From: Narthecium ossifragum
Lineage: Eukaryota > Streptophyta > Magnoliopsida > Dioscoreales > Nartheciaceae
Assembly (NCBI GenBank): GCA_963920575.1
Contig: OY986972.1
Location: 575,501-639,500 of the forward strand
Length of the DNA stretch: 64,000 bases
Reading direction: 5' to 3'
A model generated the notes under the pieces. It searched no databases. It was not told the DNA's origin and was given only the letters and a program-made list of their open reading frames with translations. A program made the translations under genes and the position numbers. This document shows, piece after piece, positions 30,468 to 41,800 of this stretch; the first letter of the stretch is position 1, and each line of letters starts with the position of its first letter.

Positions 30468-31201
30468 TACACATGTATACACATACTAGGTGTGCCATGT
30501 GCCCCCGGCAAAACTCGCTCTCTACAGCCTACAAGATTTGAACCTTTAACACACTCTAAGAATGAGTAAAAACTGTCGATATACACAACCGACAATTAAA
30601 ATCAACTAAACCTAATCTAACATAACCGGATCCAAAACCTATTCAATAAAATCCATAAAATAAAAAACATATTCCATATCGCAAATCAACAGATAAGATC
30701 AACAAAAAAATGTGACCTCACCTCCTTCCGGGACCTCCTCGTCGAATCCGGCCTTTGGACGCCGAGATCAACCGTCGTTAGACCAACCACCGACCACCAC
30801 CGTCCTCGTTGTCGACAACTCTAACATTGACGCCATCTCCGACCGCCCCCATTGACCTCGTAATATGGTGATCTCACCATCAAATCCAAATAATCACATA
30901 TCTAAGTAAATCCAACCTTAAGAACAGCCCAGCCAAGATTACCTATCAAGCACAAATCTAATTGAATCAGACGGTAGAACCACCAGATCTATGACTTGGA
31001 ACTCTCACCATCACCCCCTCGTCATCTCTAGCCAATGAATAGAACAAAAGGAATAACAAAAATTAGAAAAAGGGGAAAAAAATCCGTTTCACACCATGTT
31101 TATTCGCACTTTATTTCCACCGTGAGATTTATCAAATCAGGCAATGATTAAGCTGTCTCCACAGTTGGATATATATAAGACGAAGGTTGTTTTTATAACC
31201 A
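30468..31201. other. intergenic, nothing firm
   Basis: Contains a moderately GC-rich stretch (30715-30870) with CCACCGACCACC-like text and no usable frame. No gene recognised. Confidence 0.4.
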
Positions 31202-31365
31202 TCTATTATATAAGATCAGGTATTATGAGTCACAATCTGATTCATGTATTTTCTCACGCGTAACAGCTGAGTCATGACAGATGAGTTATAGAGAGGAGGA
31301 TGAGAGAAGGGGCAGTGGGGATGAGTGGTTACATGTGTCAGGTGACACAAGACCCATTTAATTAA
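31202..31365 (+). mobile_element. diverged Helitron-like copy E (end altered)
   Basis: Has a TCTATTATATAAGATC start after A and, near the end, GGTTACATGTGTCAGGTGACACAAGACCC. This includes a perfect hairpin TGTGTCAGGTGACACA at the family position with a different stem sequence. The terminal CTAG is not intact. Confidence 0.4.
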
Positions 31366-31774
31366 TTAGATATATCAGTGGTCTAGTATAATGATATCTA
31401 TCAACCAACTTACCCACTTTTGCGTTGGCATTATTATTCTCATATGACACGATGAAGCAACCTCAGATCAATGGAAACCCTCGTCATTCCTTCCGGAATT
31501 TTCCAGGAAACTTACAAAAGTCTTTCTTTTAGGTTTGTAGGTTAGCAATATATGTCGACTCATAGAAAGGCTATATAAGAATCAACTGATGGGAGTACAA
31601 TTAGTTCATATGCATATTCTTCTATCATAGAAGACTCTTCATTCCAAGTCTTTCTTTTTGACGAGAGCTGTTCGTCTTCATCCTTGTGAACTTGCCGGGT
31701 CGAAAGCCAACGTAACGTACCAAATTTTCATATTAATTGCCTCCCAAACAAAGTTTAGTTGGCTTGCCTTTCTC

Positions 31775-31883
31775 TGCATATAAAGGGAGAGAGGAGGCCA
31801 GAGGCAAAGGAGAGCTGCTAAAAGCCGGCTGCCCTGCTGCCTCTCTAATTCTCTCTCTCTTTCTCTCTCTGGCTATCTCTAGG
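31775..31883 (+). promoter_or_regulatory. TATA box and possible short transcribed exon
   Basis: TGCATATAAAGGG at about 31777-31789 is a good TATA box. About 90 bases of GA/CT-rich sequence follow, then CTCTAG with GTACGTA, a fair splice donor at about 31882. There is no long reading frame, and I could not find a known mature miRNA or a convincing hairpin. It could be the first exon of a non-coding or pri-miRNA transcript, or chance. Confidence 0.25.
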
Positions 31884-32353
31884 TACGTACTTTCTCCTCT
31901 CTCTTCTCTGTGTGCTTATTTTGTTTAGGTTTCTTTCTACATAAATAGTGATATAATCTTCAACTATATATATATATACACTTCAAATACTATCAGACGA
32001 ATTAAGTTGATGCAATAATATTACTTAAGTTGAGATGATATTATTTATATAAGACATTAGTTATGTCGTCAGTGGCGGAACCAGGATGAGATTTAAGGGG
32101 GGGCGAAATCTAAAGCAAAATGATCAATTTTTTTTTCTTTTAAGTAATGTAAAAAATACATTAGAATTACAATATCGAACATTAGGAATAAAAACAATAT
32201 AAATATTAAAATATGCGTATTGTACTATGTGCTATGATTGAGAGGTGGAAGTTGGATCCTACGCTTTTGTATTTTTTGAAAACGTTGCAAAATGATGTCT
32301 CAATAGTTTTAAAAATTTCCCGCTCGATGTATGCAATCATTCATTCAGTCATC

Positions 32354-32734
32354 TCACATCTTATTACGATCAGCTGCTGTGAAATCCTCTTCATAAAGTT
32401 CAGCAAGACGACATAACTTAGCATGATCAAATGCTGAGAATGAGTTTTTTGAATCAAGGCATGCTATGCAAAGAAGTATCTCCGTACTTTCTTTTGCGGA
32501 AATGATGATTCGTCTCTTAAGTGATAAAATCAATAACTTGGAAAAACATATCAACACGAAAATGATACATATAAGTAATATTTTGCCCTCCACGCCTCGA
32601 ACGACTGCGAGTTGGTATAATTCCTTCAATATTTGGTACACTAATAGAATTATCGACACAAAGTTTTGACTTTTTTTCAAAAATCCATTCCATTTTGTCC
32701 GCTTAGTGGTTTTTTTTATCACAAACTTATCCAT
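32354..32734 (-). pseudogene. hAT transposase remnant (zinc finger MYM-type/TTF-like family)
   Basis: The 126-codon frame starts MDKFVIKKTTKR, like the N-terminal start of these transposases. After a short garbled stretch it ends with ILLCIACLDSKNSFSAFD and LCRLAELYEEDF, the segment just before the hAT C-terminal dimerisation region. The middle (zinc finger and catalytic core) is deleted, so it cannot be active. Family placement is from motif memory. Confidence 0.6.
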
Positions 32735-32999
32735 TATTTAAATAAAACAAAACAAAAATATAAAAAAATGTGACAATTAGAAATCAAACTAATAAATTAT
32801 CAAATAATTAACTAAATCCTAACAAATAAATAATTAACTAAATTAAACTAATAAAATTATAGATCCTAACATTATCAAATAATTAACTAAATCAAATATT
32901 TTTTTTTTAAAAAAAACAGAGCATCTGATTTTAATGCTCTGTTTTTCTCACTGGATGGGTTTGGGTGCCGGCCGGCCATGCCCTGCCAGGTGGGGGCGG

Positions 33000-33262
33000 A
33001 TGCTGGAGAGGGGGGAGGGGTGGGGAGCCGGAGAGGGGGACTGGGGTGAGGGCCGGAGAGGGGGACGTGGACTGGTTGGCTGGAGAGGGGGGACTGGGGT
33101 GAGGGCCGGAGAGGGGGACGTGGACTGGTTGGCTGGAGAGGGGGGAGGGGTGAGGGCCGGAGAGGGGGACGGGGACTAGTTGGCTGGTTGGGTGCCGACC
33201 CTGCCGGGAGGGGGCGGGTCCCGGAGACGGGGGAGGGCCGGAGAGGGGGACTGGGGGTTCCG
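33000..33262 (+). repeat. G-rich minisatellite inside the hAT element, about 53-bp unit
   Basis: The unit contains GGCCGGAGAGGGGGACG, TGGACTGGTTGGCTGGAG and ACTGGGGTGAGG; about three copies run from about 33050 to 33180 with partial units on both sides. Runs of G in sets suggest G-quadruplex potential. Proline-rich frames on the other strand are artefacts. Confidence 0.8.
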
Positions 33263-33324
33263 GCGTCGCCAGGGGGGGCGGCCACCCCCCCTCGCCCCCT
33301 GGTTCCGCCGCCACTATATGTCGT

Positions 33325-34136
33325 GGAAGTTTTAAAGGATATTCTTGAGAAAAAATAACCGTTTGTTTATAATTATTAATTAGTTGAGTCTATTAGATGG
33401 ACTTCGATGATGAAGTATTATACATATTGACTTCAGCATAGTTTACAAATTATTCAGCTTGCATCTTCGTCGAGATGCGTCTTATATTTGTTATGACATA
33501 GATGGTTTAATATAATTCCTTACGTAAATTGCTCTTAATTTTTTAGACGTACGTGAACTTGTGATGTCTAAACTTGAGGCCGTCACTAATACTGCATGAC
33601 ATATATACTCGTCAAGTCTTCATTAATTTTGAGTTGATTTAATATGTGGAAGAATATTCCCTTGTTTTCGGATAGACTTAGATGGATCGAAAGTGATAGT
33701 TCAACTGCACGACAACTACAATCTGTCAAATAATAGCTTAAATTAATCATACATGTAAAATGATCTAAGATATTAGTTATTTTGTGAGTGTATTAATTAC
33801 GATCATATTATCTTCAAACGGTCAAATTCATATATATATATATATATATCAATATTATAATAAGTAAAAACGGTTATAATCGTTCACTTTAATTAGTAGA
33901 CAAAGAATATATACCCAATATATATAATAGGATCCTAGGGTATTTTCCACGGTCAATTTTTCACTTTAATTAGTCATGATCCATTTTGTGGTCAATGTCA
34001 CGAGGGTCTTTATAAAGAACCTCTTCTCAGACTAGGAACAGTAAACTAAACAAAGAAAGCACATATATTCTATGCTATATATATATGAGCAATGACACGT
34101 ATGAAAATTACTCTAGAATTCCATTATAGACTTACG
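33325..34136. other. intergenic, nothing recognised
   Basis: AT-rich, with an (AT)n run at about 33831-33850 and another near 34078. No gene. Confidence 0.5.
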
Positions 34137-34545
34137 GCATGTTTGGTTGGACATAACCGCCGGGAATGGAATGGTCAAATCCTTGGTCAAATCCCATTCC
34201 GTTGTTTGGTTAGACATTAAAGTTGGGAATGGAATGTTCCTTGAAAGTTTATAAGCTTAACGGATTTTGTGAGGATCTATATGTGATTAGATTTTTTCTA
34301 AAGAATATTTTACAAAAAACTCCAATTGTTTTGTTGTTCAGGACCCATATCTCTTTAGGCACTTTAGGAACCAAATATGTTTTTTGAATTATTCCCATAC
34401 TTATCCTCAAATACCTTTTCTTATTTCAGGTAATCATTACTCATTTATTCTCATTCTACCTATCACCACCACTCTACTTTTACTATTTTATTTTCACTTT
34501 TCTTAATCTCAAAATCCCTTATTCTCACTTTTCTTATTCCCATAT
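34137..34545. repeat. MITE-like element related to the block at 17932-18231
   Basis: Begins GGCATGTTTGGTTGG and ends near CCATATCAAACAGCAC (reverse complement GTGCTGTTTGATATGG), so the ends are roughly inverted. The interior has CTTATCCTCA, TTCTCATTC and AATCTCAAAATCCCTTATTC words. A TTA/TTT near the flanks would fit PIF/Harbinger, but this is not certain. Confidence 0.35.
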
Positions 34546-35890
34546 CAAACAGCACTTTATGAACCAAATATGTTTTTTTTCAACATATTAGGATCCCTTT
34601 TTAAAGGTTTGGACTTAAATGCGCTTCCCACTTTATGAATTTATTTTCTTTTAAGTGTAGAATTTTTTTTCTCTACATGCAGTTATTTACGGGTAGAAAC
34701 TTTTTACTGCACGTAGAAATTTTCTTTTGCGTAGAAAGTTTTCCTTGCATTCGACAAACTAAAATTTATTTACATAATAATAATAAACTTTTAATAACGT
34801 CGCAGATGCATTTAATACAAGGAGTTGTGGTATTTTGTAATTGATAAGCCATATCAATATGTGGTCCAAAAAAACAATGGTTTTAAGCTGTAAGTAAATA
34901 ATCCTGAGAGTCCTTCAAGTAATAAAATATACAAAAAGGCCCTGACAAACACACGAAAAGAGAGAATACGTGTCCTCCAAGTAATAAAATATAATTATGA
35001 GGTGTCACATGAAAACAACAATAATAAATACAAAGCATCCCCCACAAGCGAACATCTGTCCACGCTCCAGACTACTCTACTACGGACACACATTTTAGTG
35101 CACAAACATCGGAGAATCGGGTTCCTTTCGTCACCAAATCTTCCATAATATCAACTTCTTTCTCTTTTAACCCCTTTGAAATCCTTTAATATCACACACG
35201 TCCAATGAAATGGCCCCATCCTTCGTACCATATCCAGTCCTTCATTTTTCTTTAAAGTCCTTCGAATCTTTAATATAAGATTATGTTTAACCCGACTGAT
35301 GATACACGATCTAAGTTATGTTATGATACATTATCATAGATGTTGCTTATGCGGCTAATCCAGATCAACCACGTCTCCTATCTTAAAGCAGACGCGTGGG
35401 TCCACCGATCGGACGGCTAATAAGGGCTAGTTTTAAACGGACAGTCGTTACGTCCTTCTTCCCGTTTGCGAGTGGGTCGGGGTACTCGTCCTTCGTATAA
35501 CGAAGTGTGGGATTCGGAAGCTACCGCGAAGCTTCGCTGGGCCGCTTTTATCCCCAGCGGCGCCACCGCCTCTCCGGCCATCCACCGACGCTGTCGGCGC
35601 CGTGGAGCCGCTCCGAAACCTAGAAATAGAAACCGCGTCATTTCCCGGAGACGTTTGCTCGGGAAGCAACCGCGTCATTTCCTGGAAACCCTGTGCACCC
35701 GGAAACCCCGCCGGTGTCGATATCTTTCCATCGTTCTCCGTAGGTATATATGTTTGGGTGAACTGTGGAGTAGGATCTTTTGTTTCTAGTTTTTTTTGTG
35801 TTTATTGGGGTTGGTTCTGGGATTGATAGGGGGGCGTTGGATGGTGATTAGTGCTGCAGGTAGCCGGGTGTCATCTCTCCTGCGACAAGG
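34546..35890. other. intergenic and 5' region of the Ca2+-ATPase gene
   Basis: No separate gene is supported. A GC-rich section (about 35460-35740) is probably promoter/5'UTR. TAG then GTATAT at 35744 and GCTGCAG ending at 35859 could bound a leader intron just before the ATG at 35891. Short frames over the GC-rich part lack family features. Confidence 0.4.
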
Positions 35891-38800
35891 ATGGACGGGC
35901 GAGGGGCCGCGGAGGCGTCGCCGGGAAGGTATCGGCGGCAGAGCGACGAAAAGATAGATCCGGAGGAGGAGATCTGCTCGCCGAGTGATGCCTTTTATAT
36001 CCCGCCCAAGAATGCATCCCTCGAGCGGCTACGAAGGTGGAGAGTAAGTGGAATCCCTTCATTGATTTCGAGTTTCATCTTCTTGTTCTCTTAGGGTGTT
36101 GAGGACTCTTATCTTTGAATGCAGCGGTTCCATGCTTAAGTTTGAATTATATGGTGTTTTCTTGGGGTTTAATTTATTATATTCTTTTTCATCTGAGAAA
36201 AATATCAGAATAATAATGGCTTCATCTATTCGAAAGCTTGATAGAATTATTTTAATTCTAAGATAAATTTGCCCTAGTACTTTTATGGTTCGTTCTTGTA
36301 ATATATTTTCACTGTGGAACCTGCATTCCGTGTGGTTAGTTCTAGGTTTAAAAAATTTTTTTCCCCTCGATTTTGCATCTTTTTTTTTCGGTTTTTGTGG
36401 AACTTAGTGAAGCTACTTCATCTTTTATTTCTCTTGGGCCCTTTTTTGTGAATGAACTCATTTTTTTTCTTTGTGGTTTATTACGTGACAGTGTTTTTGT
36501 TTTGGCAAAGATTAGATATAATGCTATGATATTCAACTTGGATATGAAGCTGCATTTATATGGCAGGTTTCGTATTTATAGCTTCTTTTTGTTTTTGTTT
36601 TTTAATTTTGTTTGTTTGTTTTTGGGTTGTTCGTGTTCGCTTTTGGATAAACTTTTATTTGACATCATCCAACTTAAGACTACTAGGACATGAAACCCTG
36701 ATTGCATGTGACTAATAGTTTAGTATGCTTATATCTTCGATATTTATTATTTTTGTGATTTGTGCATGCTGATGTTCTAGAGTAGTAAAACATGAATTAG
36801 TAGCATTTGATCTTCTTCTTTGAGAGTTCATATTAACATACTTCTACACTGTTTTATGGCAGCAAGCAGCACTTGTGTTGAATGCTTCACGTCGGTTCAG
36901 GTATACTCTGGATTTGAAAAAGGAGGAAGAGAAAGAACAAATAAGGAGGAAAATCAGGGCGCATACTCAAGTCATACGAGTATTAATCGACCTCAGTTTG
37001 AAATCTAGTTTTGTGCTGTGAAGGATTCTGTTTCTCATTTTTTTTTTGGCTTTTTTAGGCGGCATTGCTCTTCAAGGAGGCTGGGGAGAAGAAGGAAGCA
37101 CCTGGTACTTGGACATGCCTAAGTTCTTTGTTTTATGTAGTTCCAATTGCATTCTTGTAATATTGACTCAAATCTTTAAATTTCATAAAATTGCGGTTTC
37201 GTGCTAGAATGACTGTTCTCTAAAGCTCAAAGGCCTTTTTGACAAAGTTGGTTATTTATTTAATTTGTGCTATTTGCAATATAAGTACACTTAAATGAGG
37301 ATTTGAGGTTTTGACATTGTTGATGCCTAAGCAAATGGTTTTCTGGTTGACTCCTACATACTTTTTAAGTTTTCTCAGCCGCCGGAGACGAAACATCAAT
37401 GCTAATCTTCCTCCAGCTTTCTTTTTTGTCTGAAGATCAAGTGTGGTTGGAGTTTAAGTTTTTTATAATCGTTTCTCTCGCTGTTTTCGCATTTGATGCC
37501 ATTCATATATGGGGTAGAATGAGTAATCAGTTGCTCAGTGCCCAGTCCTGAGATGGGTTAATGGGATGATCTTTTCAATTTGTTTTATCCTCCCCTGTAT
37601 TTGTTAATGGTTTCACTAGGAGAAAACTGATTTTATCTTTTTCTGGTTGTGTAATGTTACTCACTTGTGGCTGTATTTATCGCCCTTTTTCAAATCTTTT
37701 CATGTCACTCTCAGCTTTTGGTCTTTGATTTTATGTCGTCTCCATGTCTTATTATTAGGTACTCCTGGAGGCATAACGGGACTTCCGACTGCTGGTTATG
37801 GAATTGGAGTGGAGCAGTTAACTTCAATGACACGGGATCACGATTTTTCTGCTATACAAGGATATGGAGGGGTTTGTACAATTTAAGATGTTATATTTGT
37901 CTATGCTAGTTTTTGCATTGGTGCCTAATGTATCTAATCTTTTTGGTTCCCTTAGGTCAATGGTGTAGCAAACATGCTGAAGACTAATTTGGAAAAGGGG
38001 ATCACCGGAGATGATACCGAATTGTTACGTAGGAGGAATGCCTTTGGAGCCAACACATATCCTAGGAAGAAAGGAAGAAGTTTTTGGGTATGTTGGAACC
38101 TGATTACTGGTTATGGTATTTTAGTTATGTGTTATAATCATTTACATCTTTTTTGCTTTTTCATGTTTAGGTTTTCTTATGGGAAGCTTGGCAAGATTTA
38201 ACCCTTGTTATTCTGATGATAGCTGCAGTTATATCTTTGGTTCTGGGTATAAAGACGGAGGTGAGTCCAGCTTTATAATCTTCTGTTGGGAATGCTTTCT
38301 CCTCTCTCTCTCACTGTTTGTGTAGCTGTGGACACTCATGTTTGGTTGTTGGTACAATTTTCTTATCTACACATGTTTATATCAAGATATTGAACTCCTC
38401 TGTTGCTAGTTTTTTTCCATCTTGTTGGTTGCTTGACCTTCCATGGTGCAACATAAGTCAACTCTGAGTTGCCAACATCTAGTTACATCATTTATATTAA
38501 TGTTCCTCGTTCATTTGACGCCCTCCTATACTGTTGTGGGCTTTCTTTATATAGTTACATCATTTATATAACTAACCTTGGTGGCGTACTCTCCAACATC
38601 TGCTTTTCTTAGATCATATGGTTTAGGTTATTCCATCTTTACTATTGTCTTAACTTTCCATTTTTGTCTATTTACTTTTTAGGGCATCAAAGAAGGATGG
38701 TATGATGGGGCAAGCATTGCCTTTGCGGTTATCCTTGTTATAGTTGTCACAGGTTCTTTCTTTTAGCATCCCCTTGTAAAGGTTTAAAGCACAACAAGTC

Positions 38801-41800
38801 ATCTGTATTATGTTATTACATAATAGCCTGATCTTTCTTTCTCCCCATGCAATAGCTGTTAGTGACTATAAGCAGTCACTTCAATTCCAAAACCTGAATG
38901 ACGAGAAGCGAAATATACGGCTTGAGGTGTGCACTTGATGTCTATGACACTGAGATTTTGCAGTTATGATCATTTCTAGCGCCTATTAAAAACTGATATT
39001 CCTTGTAGGTGATTAGAGGTGGTAGAAGAATTGAGATATCTATATTCGATATTGTGGTTGGTGACATTGTTCCTCTGAAGATTGGTGATCAGGTAGCTGC
39101 TGTTTGGTTATTACTATTGTGTCAAGTTCTGGATATGTGTTAGTTTATAGCTGACCGGCTACTATAAAACTGATTTCTAGGTGCCTGCCGATGGCATTTT
39201 GATTTCTGGTCATTCTCTTGCCATTGATGAGTCTAGTATGACTGGGGAAAGCAAAATTGTGAGCATCTATCTGCCTTTACAATCGTTGCTCTATGAACTG
39301 TCCAAGTGACATCATTATGGTTCTTTGCTGTAGGTCCACAAGGATCAAAAGGCACCATTTTTGATGTCTGGATGCAAGGTTGCTGATGGTTATGGCTTCA
39401 TGTTGGTGAGGGCTTTATTTTGTTTTAATTCATTGTTGCACATCTGCTTCCTTGGTTGGTCGGAGTAGAGAGCACTTCATCTCTTGATCATTATGCACCA
39501 CTGGTGTTTTAGATGCATGCTTATGTGGTTCTGTTTTTCTGCTATACGATGTAGGTAACTGCTGTAGGGATCAATACTGAATGGGGTTTATTGATGGCCA
39601 GCATATCAGAGGAGAATGGTGAAGAAACTCCCTTGCAGGTTTGCTTCTTACCTATGTTATGGATACATAATTTTGATGTCAATATGATCTTATATATTTT
39701 ATTCCTTTCTAAACAGGTGCGCTTAAATGGTGTTGCTACTTTCATCGGAATAGTAGGGCTTAGTGTTGCTGTTGCTGTTCTTGCAATCCTTTATGCAAGG
39801 TATATTGTGGAGTGAGGGCCTTCAATCCCAGTTTTAGTTGCTTTGATGTTCATGGCTCCAACTTTCGTTCTTTTTGTATGAACATTTGCAGATATTTTAC
39901 TGGACATTCCAAGAACCCCGATGGTTCAGTTCAATTTGTCAGGGGTCAAACGAGTGCTAAGGAAGCAATAAATGGAGCTGTTAAAATCTTGACCGTTGCG
40001 GTATGCATTTCTACGTTACACTTTCTAACTCAAATGCCCCCTGTTTTCATGATACTCAATTGCCATTGAACTTAAATAGGTGACTATTGTGGTTGTTGCG
40101 GTGCCTGAGGGACTTCCTTTGGCTGTGACGCTAACGTAAGTTCGATTACTTTCTTCTAGGTAACCTTTCATTTTATACCAAGCTAAATTTCAGTTCTCTA
40201 AACTTGCTTCATTACGTTTTCCAGACTTGCATATTCCATGCGAAAAATGATGGCAGACAAAGCTCTGGTATTTATCTCTGTTATCTCAACTGTAATCATG
40301 TTTAGTACTATGCGCTCTGATGATTTATGGTGCTGTCTTTAGGTGCGGAGGCTTTCAGCCTGTGAAACTATGGGATCAGCTACGACAATTTGCAGCGATA
40401 AGACTGGTACCTTGACTCTAAACCAGGTAAGTCAATTGTTTCCTGCAAGCATGGTAAACTTGGTGTTGGATTTGGTTTTATTTCAAGCCGAAAATGAAAT
40501 ACCTTGTTCAGCAGTTTCATTTCGGTTTGACTTTGGTAATTTTTTTTGGAAAAATAAAAATCTAGAAAATTCCAACAGTAGGTATATAGAAAAATTTTAT
40601 ATGTAAATAGTCCATAATTTTTTGACAGTCATATTCCTTCAATTGGCATGGCTGTGAGCGTGGCATTCACAGCTGGCATTAGCAGCCATAACCACTTTGG
40701 GCAGTAACGACTGCGGTTGACACAATTCTTGGGAGTTAACCTCCTTTGGTACAGCTACTGGAGGTGGTGGCGGCGACATCTTGTCCAAAGGAAAACAAAG
40801 AAAATAGAGAAGATGAACAATATGTTATTTGGGAGGTTTTATAAACATACCGTCAACGGCGGGCCATGTGTTTCTGCTCAATGCTCACCAGTTGTCTTTG
40901 ATTCTGGTTACCATCTGGTTGATTGAGAGTGGAAGCTCCAAGGATTAGAGTAATGTATTTGATTGGAAGGGGGAGAAATAGATGCAAGAGTGTTATTCTA
41001 AGTCAAGTAGGTCAGATCCATTTTTTGTTTGACCCCAATTCAACCTGAATCCAACCCAATTACATAGATGATCAAACCAGACTTGTTTTGGATTATTTTA
41101 GACCGTTTCGGCCAAAATGGACCAACATCGGTCCAAACTTCCCCGAAGCAACCAGAAACACAATACTGGGATGAAAGTAGACTTGAAATTAGTTCAGGGC
41201 TGCTTTGGTCGAAACAGATTGGAGCAGGCCTAAACGTTAAGGGCTTTGGTTTCCAGTATAGTTTTGCATCCTGTTTTAATTTCTATTTGTTGGCTACAAA
41301 ACGAGTGCTTATGGGGCAATAGCTATCGCTTGTGATATTACATGATTTGAACTTAAGCTTAACATGCATTATCCTAAGCCTCATATGCTTTCTTGCACTG
41401 CTCTGATTTTAGATGACTGTCGTAGAGGCCTATGTCGGTGGAAAGAAGATAGATCCTCCTGACAATATTGAATTGTTGTCTTCGAAAGCTTCCACTCTGT
41501 TAATTGAAGGCATTGCACAGAATACAACAGGCAATGTATTTGAGCCGGAGGTAATGCTTCTATTTTTGTCACATGACTTTCTTAGCATAATTCGCATGTC
41601 CAAGATGAGATGATACTGGACATTTGAATTCGCTTCATAATTTTTGGGCTTTCTTTTGCTGTTTGTATATTTAGATAAAATTACAACCCTCACATCGATT
41701 AATAAAGTGTCCATCCTAATATACCTTATGTTTTCTTCCATGTTTAAATCAATGCCTGTGATCTCTTTAGCTGTCTATATATCTGAATTCGCTAAATCTA

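Larger units (their letters stand above)
32070..33316 (-). mobile_element. hAT deletion derivative (1247 bp)
   Basis: Perfect 8-bp target duplication TATGTCGT at 32062-32069 and 33317-33324. Termini are CAGTGGCGGAACCAGG on the left and, reverse-complemented, TAGTGGCGGCGGAACCAGG on the right. These match the AGTGGCGGA-type ends common in plant hAT elements. On the minus strand it keeps a transposase remnant (separate entry), and next to the right end a G-rich minisatellite. Orientation is set by the transposase remnant. Confidence 0.88.

Noticed and set aside
31780..31860. Known miRNA precursor
   Set aside because: No match to conserved plant miRNAs I could recall and the possible stem is weak.
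32887..33314. Proline-rich minus-strand reading frames (about 130 codons)
   Set aside because: Product of the G-rich minisatellite; stops are rare there by composition.
35417..35826. Gene upstream of the Ca2+-ATPase start
   Set aside because: Frames overlap on both strands in GC-rich probable 5'UTR and lack family features.
40427..41412. Separate gene in the 1-kb intron of the Ca2+-ATPase gene
   Set aside because: Short frames without motifs; flanking exons join perfectly in phase (LNQ to [10 protein letters not shown]).
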